Assembly: GCA_964651515.1 (NCBI GenBank)
Contig: CAZYYB010000023.1
Coordinates: forward strand, 1 to 34,087
DNA: 34,087 nt
Source: BOG-1184 sp964651515
Lineage (GTDB): Bacteria > Fibrobacterota > Chitinivibrionia > Chitinivibrionales > Chitinispirillaceae
Direction of reading: 5' to 3'
Part shown: piece after piece, positions 32,091-34,087 of the stretch
Layout: each line of letters starts with the position of its first letter
How positions within the stretch are numbered: the first letter of the stretch is position 1
Notes under the pieces: generated by a model
Told to the model about the DNA's origin: nothing
What the model saw: only the letters and a program-made list of their open reading frames with translations
The model's database searches: none
Made by a program: the position numbers and the translations under genes

Positions 32091-34087
32091 TTATACTGAT
32101 TTTACCGGATCGAAAATCCGATACGCCAGCAGTTTCACGCGGTCACTCACGAGCGCCCATAGTATCGCATATCCCCATACGAATCCGGCCCAACCCCAGC
32201 CGAGGGGCGTCATGAGGAATCCGTAGACTGCAATAAACGTTGCTATGATTTGTGTACCGAGCACCGCCATCCATAAAATCCGGGCGGGGCGGATAGACCA
32301 GAAAGGGCCGCGCGTTCTGGTGAGGAAGATGGTCAGGTGTCCCGCCACGGACAGCATCAGATACATCATAGGCTGGAGATGCTTGTGGTCGAGATGAAAT
32401 ACGCGGTCACCAAGGAAGAAGAGACCAAACGCCGCTATCGGACCGATAACGCCCATCACTGTGGCGATCCCCAGCACCATACGCATGTTCCAGGATTCGG
32501 GCTGGTTATTGTAGTGGACGTTGTCATAGGCAATGGACAGGATGGCTCCGTCATTGAGCAAAGCCAGCATCACGATCATCACCGCGGTTAATGGATAGAA
32601 GTTAAATACCAGGATCGCCAGCGTCATGAAAAGCAGCACGCGCAGCGTCTCGGCGATACGGTAGATGGCATAGCTGTTCATCCGCTGGAAAATCTTCCGG
32701 CTCTCCTTGATTGCATCAATAATCACCGATAGGCCCGGTTTCATAAGCACGATGGATGCCGCCGCCCGCGCTGCATCGGTCGCGCCGGAAACGGCGATGC
32801 CGCAATCGGCTTTCTTCAGGGCGGGAGCATCGTTCACCCCGTCACCCGTCATGCCGACAATGTGTCCGCGTTTTTGCAGGACGTCCACAATGTGGAACTT
32901 GTGCTCGGGATACACCTGCGCGAAACCGTCGGCCTGTTCGATCGATTCGGCCATTGCAGCGCTTTCTTGCTTTTTGACGTCTCCCAGGCCGGAGGCATCG
33001 AGAATGTTCGCGCCCATGCCTAACTTTTTTGCCGTTTCCCTGGCAATAGCCAATGCATCGCCCGTCACCATCTTGACCTTTACGCCCATTCCGTGTGCGG
33101 TCGCAATAGTTGACATGGCATCTTCGCGGGGCGGATCGAACAGGGGCAAAACCCCGATAAACTGCCACTTTCCCTCTCCCTCGGTCCTTGCTACGCCGAG
33201 AGAACGAAAACCGCGCGTCGCGAATTCATTGACGGCATTTTCGACGGCGGGCATCACCTGGGAGGCGTTGGCCGACAATTCCAGAATCACCTGGGGCGCA
33301 CCCTTTGTCGTCTTGAACTCCTTTCCATCCGCTCCCTTGACCGTCGCCTCCGTTCGTTTATGCACCGCGTCAAAAGGCTGGAAATGAACTACCTCGTAAG
33401 CCTTTAATGAACCCTCGTCTTTTATTCCGCCGAGAACCGCCAGGTCGATAGTGTCGTTATTTTCAGCACGTGAGGCCAGCGCCGCATAGAGTATCACCTG
33501 ATCGGCAGAGACATTATCCAGGCTGAACGGATCGCCCAGCGTCAGTTTGTTCTGCGTGAGAGTGCCGGTCTTGTCAGCGCAGAGAATATCCACGCCGGCT
33601 AATTCCTCGATTGCCACGAGCCGGCTCACAATCGCCTCTTTTTTTGCGAGCAGTCGGGCGCCGACCGCCATGGTGACCGATAATACCGTCGGCATTGCCA
33701 CCGGAATCGCGGCCACGGTCAGAACAAGCGCGAACTGCAAGGTCGTAAGGAACGGGTCACCGCGGATAACGGCAACGACAATGATAATCGTCACCAGGGC
33801 CACCGCGAGCATGATCAGGTAATTACCGATCTTCAGAACCGCTTTTTGAAAGTGGCTGACCGAGTGCGCTTCCTGCACCAGTTGCGCCGTCTTGCCGAAA
33901 TAAGTATTCGCACCTGTTGCATAGATCATGGCCCCGATTTCGCCCTGGCGAATGATCGAACCCGAAAAGACCGCCTCTCCGGGTTTACGCTCGGCGGGTA
34001 AGGATTCTCCAGTCAGTGCGGACTGATCGACCTCCACCGGGTCGCCATCCAGCAATCGCGCATCCGCAGGCACAATATCGCCCAGCC
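32091..34087 (-). CDS. P-type proton ATPase (type IIIA), C-terminal part
   Basis: This gene enters from the right edge, so the N-terminal part is outside the window. The visible 665 residues hold the actuator motif TGES, the phosphorylation motif DKTGTLTQN, the nucleotide-binding KGAPQ region and the hinge MTGDGVNDAPALKKADCGIAV. Transmembrane segments lie before the phosphorylation site (with AAIPVAMPTV in M4) and in the C-terminal third (about six). The sequence pattern is that of plasma-membrane H+-ATPases of plants, fungi and some bacteria and archaea rather than of Ca2+ or heavy-metal pumps. It should export protons at ATP cost. It converges on the MsrB-MsrA gene, 37 bases apart. Confidence 0.92.
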   Translation of the reverse strand, partial: LGDIVPADARLLDGDPVEVDQSALTGESLPAERKPGEAVFSGSIIRQGEIGAMIYATGANTYFGKTAQLVQEAHSVSHFQKAVLKIGNYLIMLAVALVTIIIVVAVIRGDPFLTTLQFALVLTVAAIPVAMPTVLSVTMAVGARLLAKKEAIVSRLVAIEELAGVDILCADKTGTLTQNKLTLGDPFSLDNVSADQVILYAALASRAENNDTIDLAVLGGIKDEGSLKAYEVVHFQPFDAVHKRTEATVKGADGKEFKTTKGAPQVILELSANASQVMPAVENAVNEFATRGFRSLGVARTEGEGKWQFIGVLPLFDPPREDAMSTIATAHGMGVKVKMVTGDALAIARETAKKLGMGANILDASGLGDVKKQESAAMAESIEQADGFAQVYPEHKFHIVDVLQKRGHIVGMTGDGVNDAPALKKADCGIAVSGATDAARAAASIVLMKPGLSVIIDAIKESRKIFQRMNSYAIYRIAETLRVLLFMTLAILVFNFYPLTAVMIVMLALLNDGAILSIAYDNVHYNNQPESWNMRMVLGIATVMGVIGPIAAFGLFFLGDRVFHLDHKHLQPMMYLMLSVAGHLTIFLTRTRGPFWSIRPARILWMAVLGTQIIATFIAVYGFLMTPLGWGWAGFVWGYAILWALVSDRVKLLAYRIFDPVKSV

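Noticed and set aside
1..34087. CRISPR arrays, insertion sequences with transposase, phage genes, tRNA or rRNA genes
   Set aside because: No regular spaced repeats, transposase motifs, phage structural genes or RNA gene structures were seen on either strand.

Overview
The window is about 34 kb of a roughly 60% GC bacterial scaffold, probably a metagenome bin: it holds one 10-N scaffold join, and the last gene runs off the right end. The cell looks like a diderm (an outer-membrane barrel protein ending in Trp, an OmpA-type domain, periplasmic enzymes) with anaerobic or microaerobic habits (group 3b NiFe hydrogenase, superoxide reductase, rubrerythrin-like proteins, no oxygen respiration genes in view). 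I cannot place it at phylum level with confidence; a lineage of the Fibrobacterota/FCB type is a guess.

Layout: (1) 1-403, AT-rich leader with repeats and a long hairpin; (2) 404-3566, gcvH-gcvPA-gcvPB, a glycine cleavage operon without gcvT; (3) 3629-4912, an exported SH3-like protein, rpmB and a single-domain response regulator, each with recognisable promoter or terminator signals; (4) adk on the minus strand, then a large PAS hybrid histidine kinase (5758-8882) interrupted by the scaffold gap; (5) 8890-13792, minus strand, a compact hydB-hydG-hydD-hydA-hypA-hypB operon for a cytosolic NAD(P)-linked NiFe hydrogenase; (6) 14045-15253, an exported cyclophilin and a superoxide reductase; (7) 15365-19377, a stress-type cluster: two divergent ferritin-like genes, an NtrC-type response regulator, a Cys-rich DUF1540 protein and a DUF2934 protein. 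Their upstream regions carry -24/-12 (sigma-54) promoter matches, two of them nearly perfect.

(8) 19424-26460 mixes intact genes (aldo/keto reductase, a giant metalloprotease/beta-propeller/barrel protein, a DnaC-like ATPase) with broken ones: a dienelactone hydrolase lacking its last third, an NfeD-protease/slipin chimera, a substrate-binding/OmpA remnant and a possible LysR tail. Several of these keep flanking parts of a gene and lack the middle, which is either real deletion or an assembly problem. (9) 26616-29409 is a three-gene signalling operon (sensor kinase, receiver, receiver-kinase). (10) 29555-34087 holds glgC, an exported MsrB-MsrA fusion and a partial P-type proton ATPase.

The most interesting system is the putative sigma-54 stress regulon at 15.4-19.4 kb, where the candidate activator gene sits among its likely targets. 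Other notable points are a hydrogenase large subunit that ends exactly at its last metal-site motif, with no C-terminal peptide to cleave, and the cluster of middle-deleted genes.
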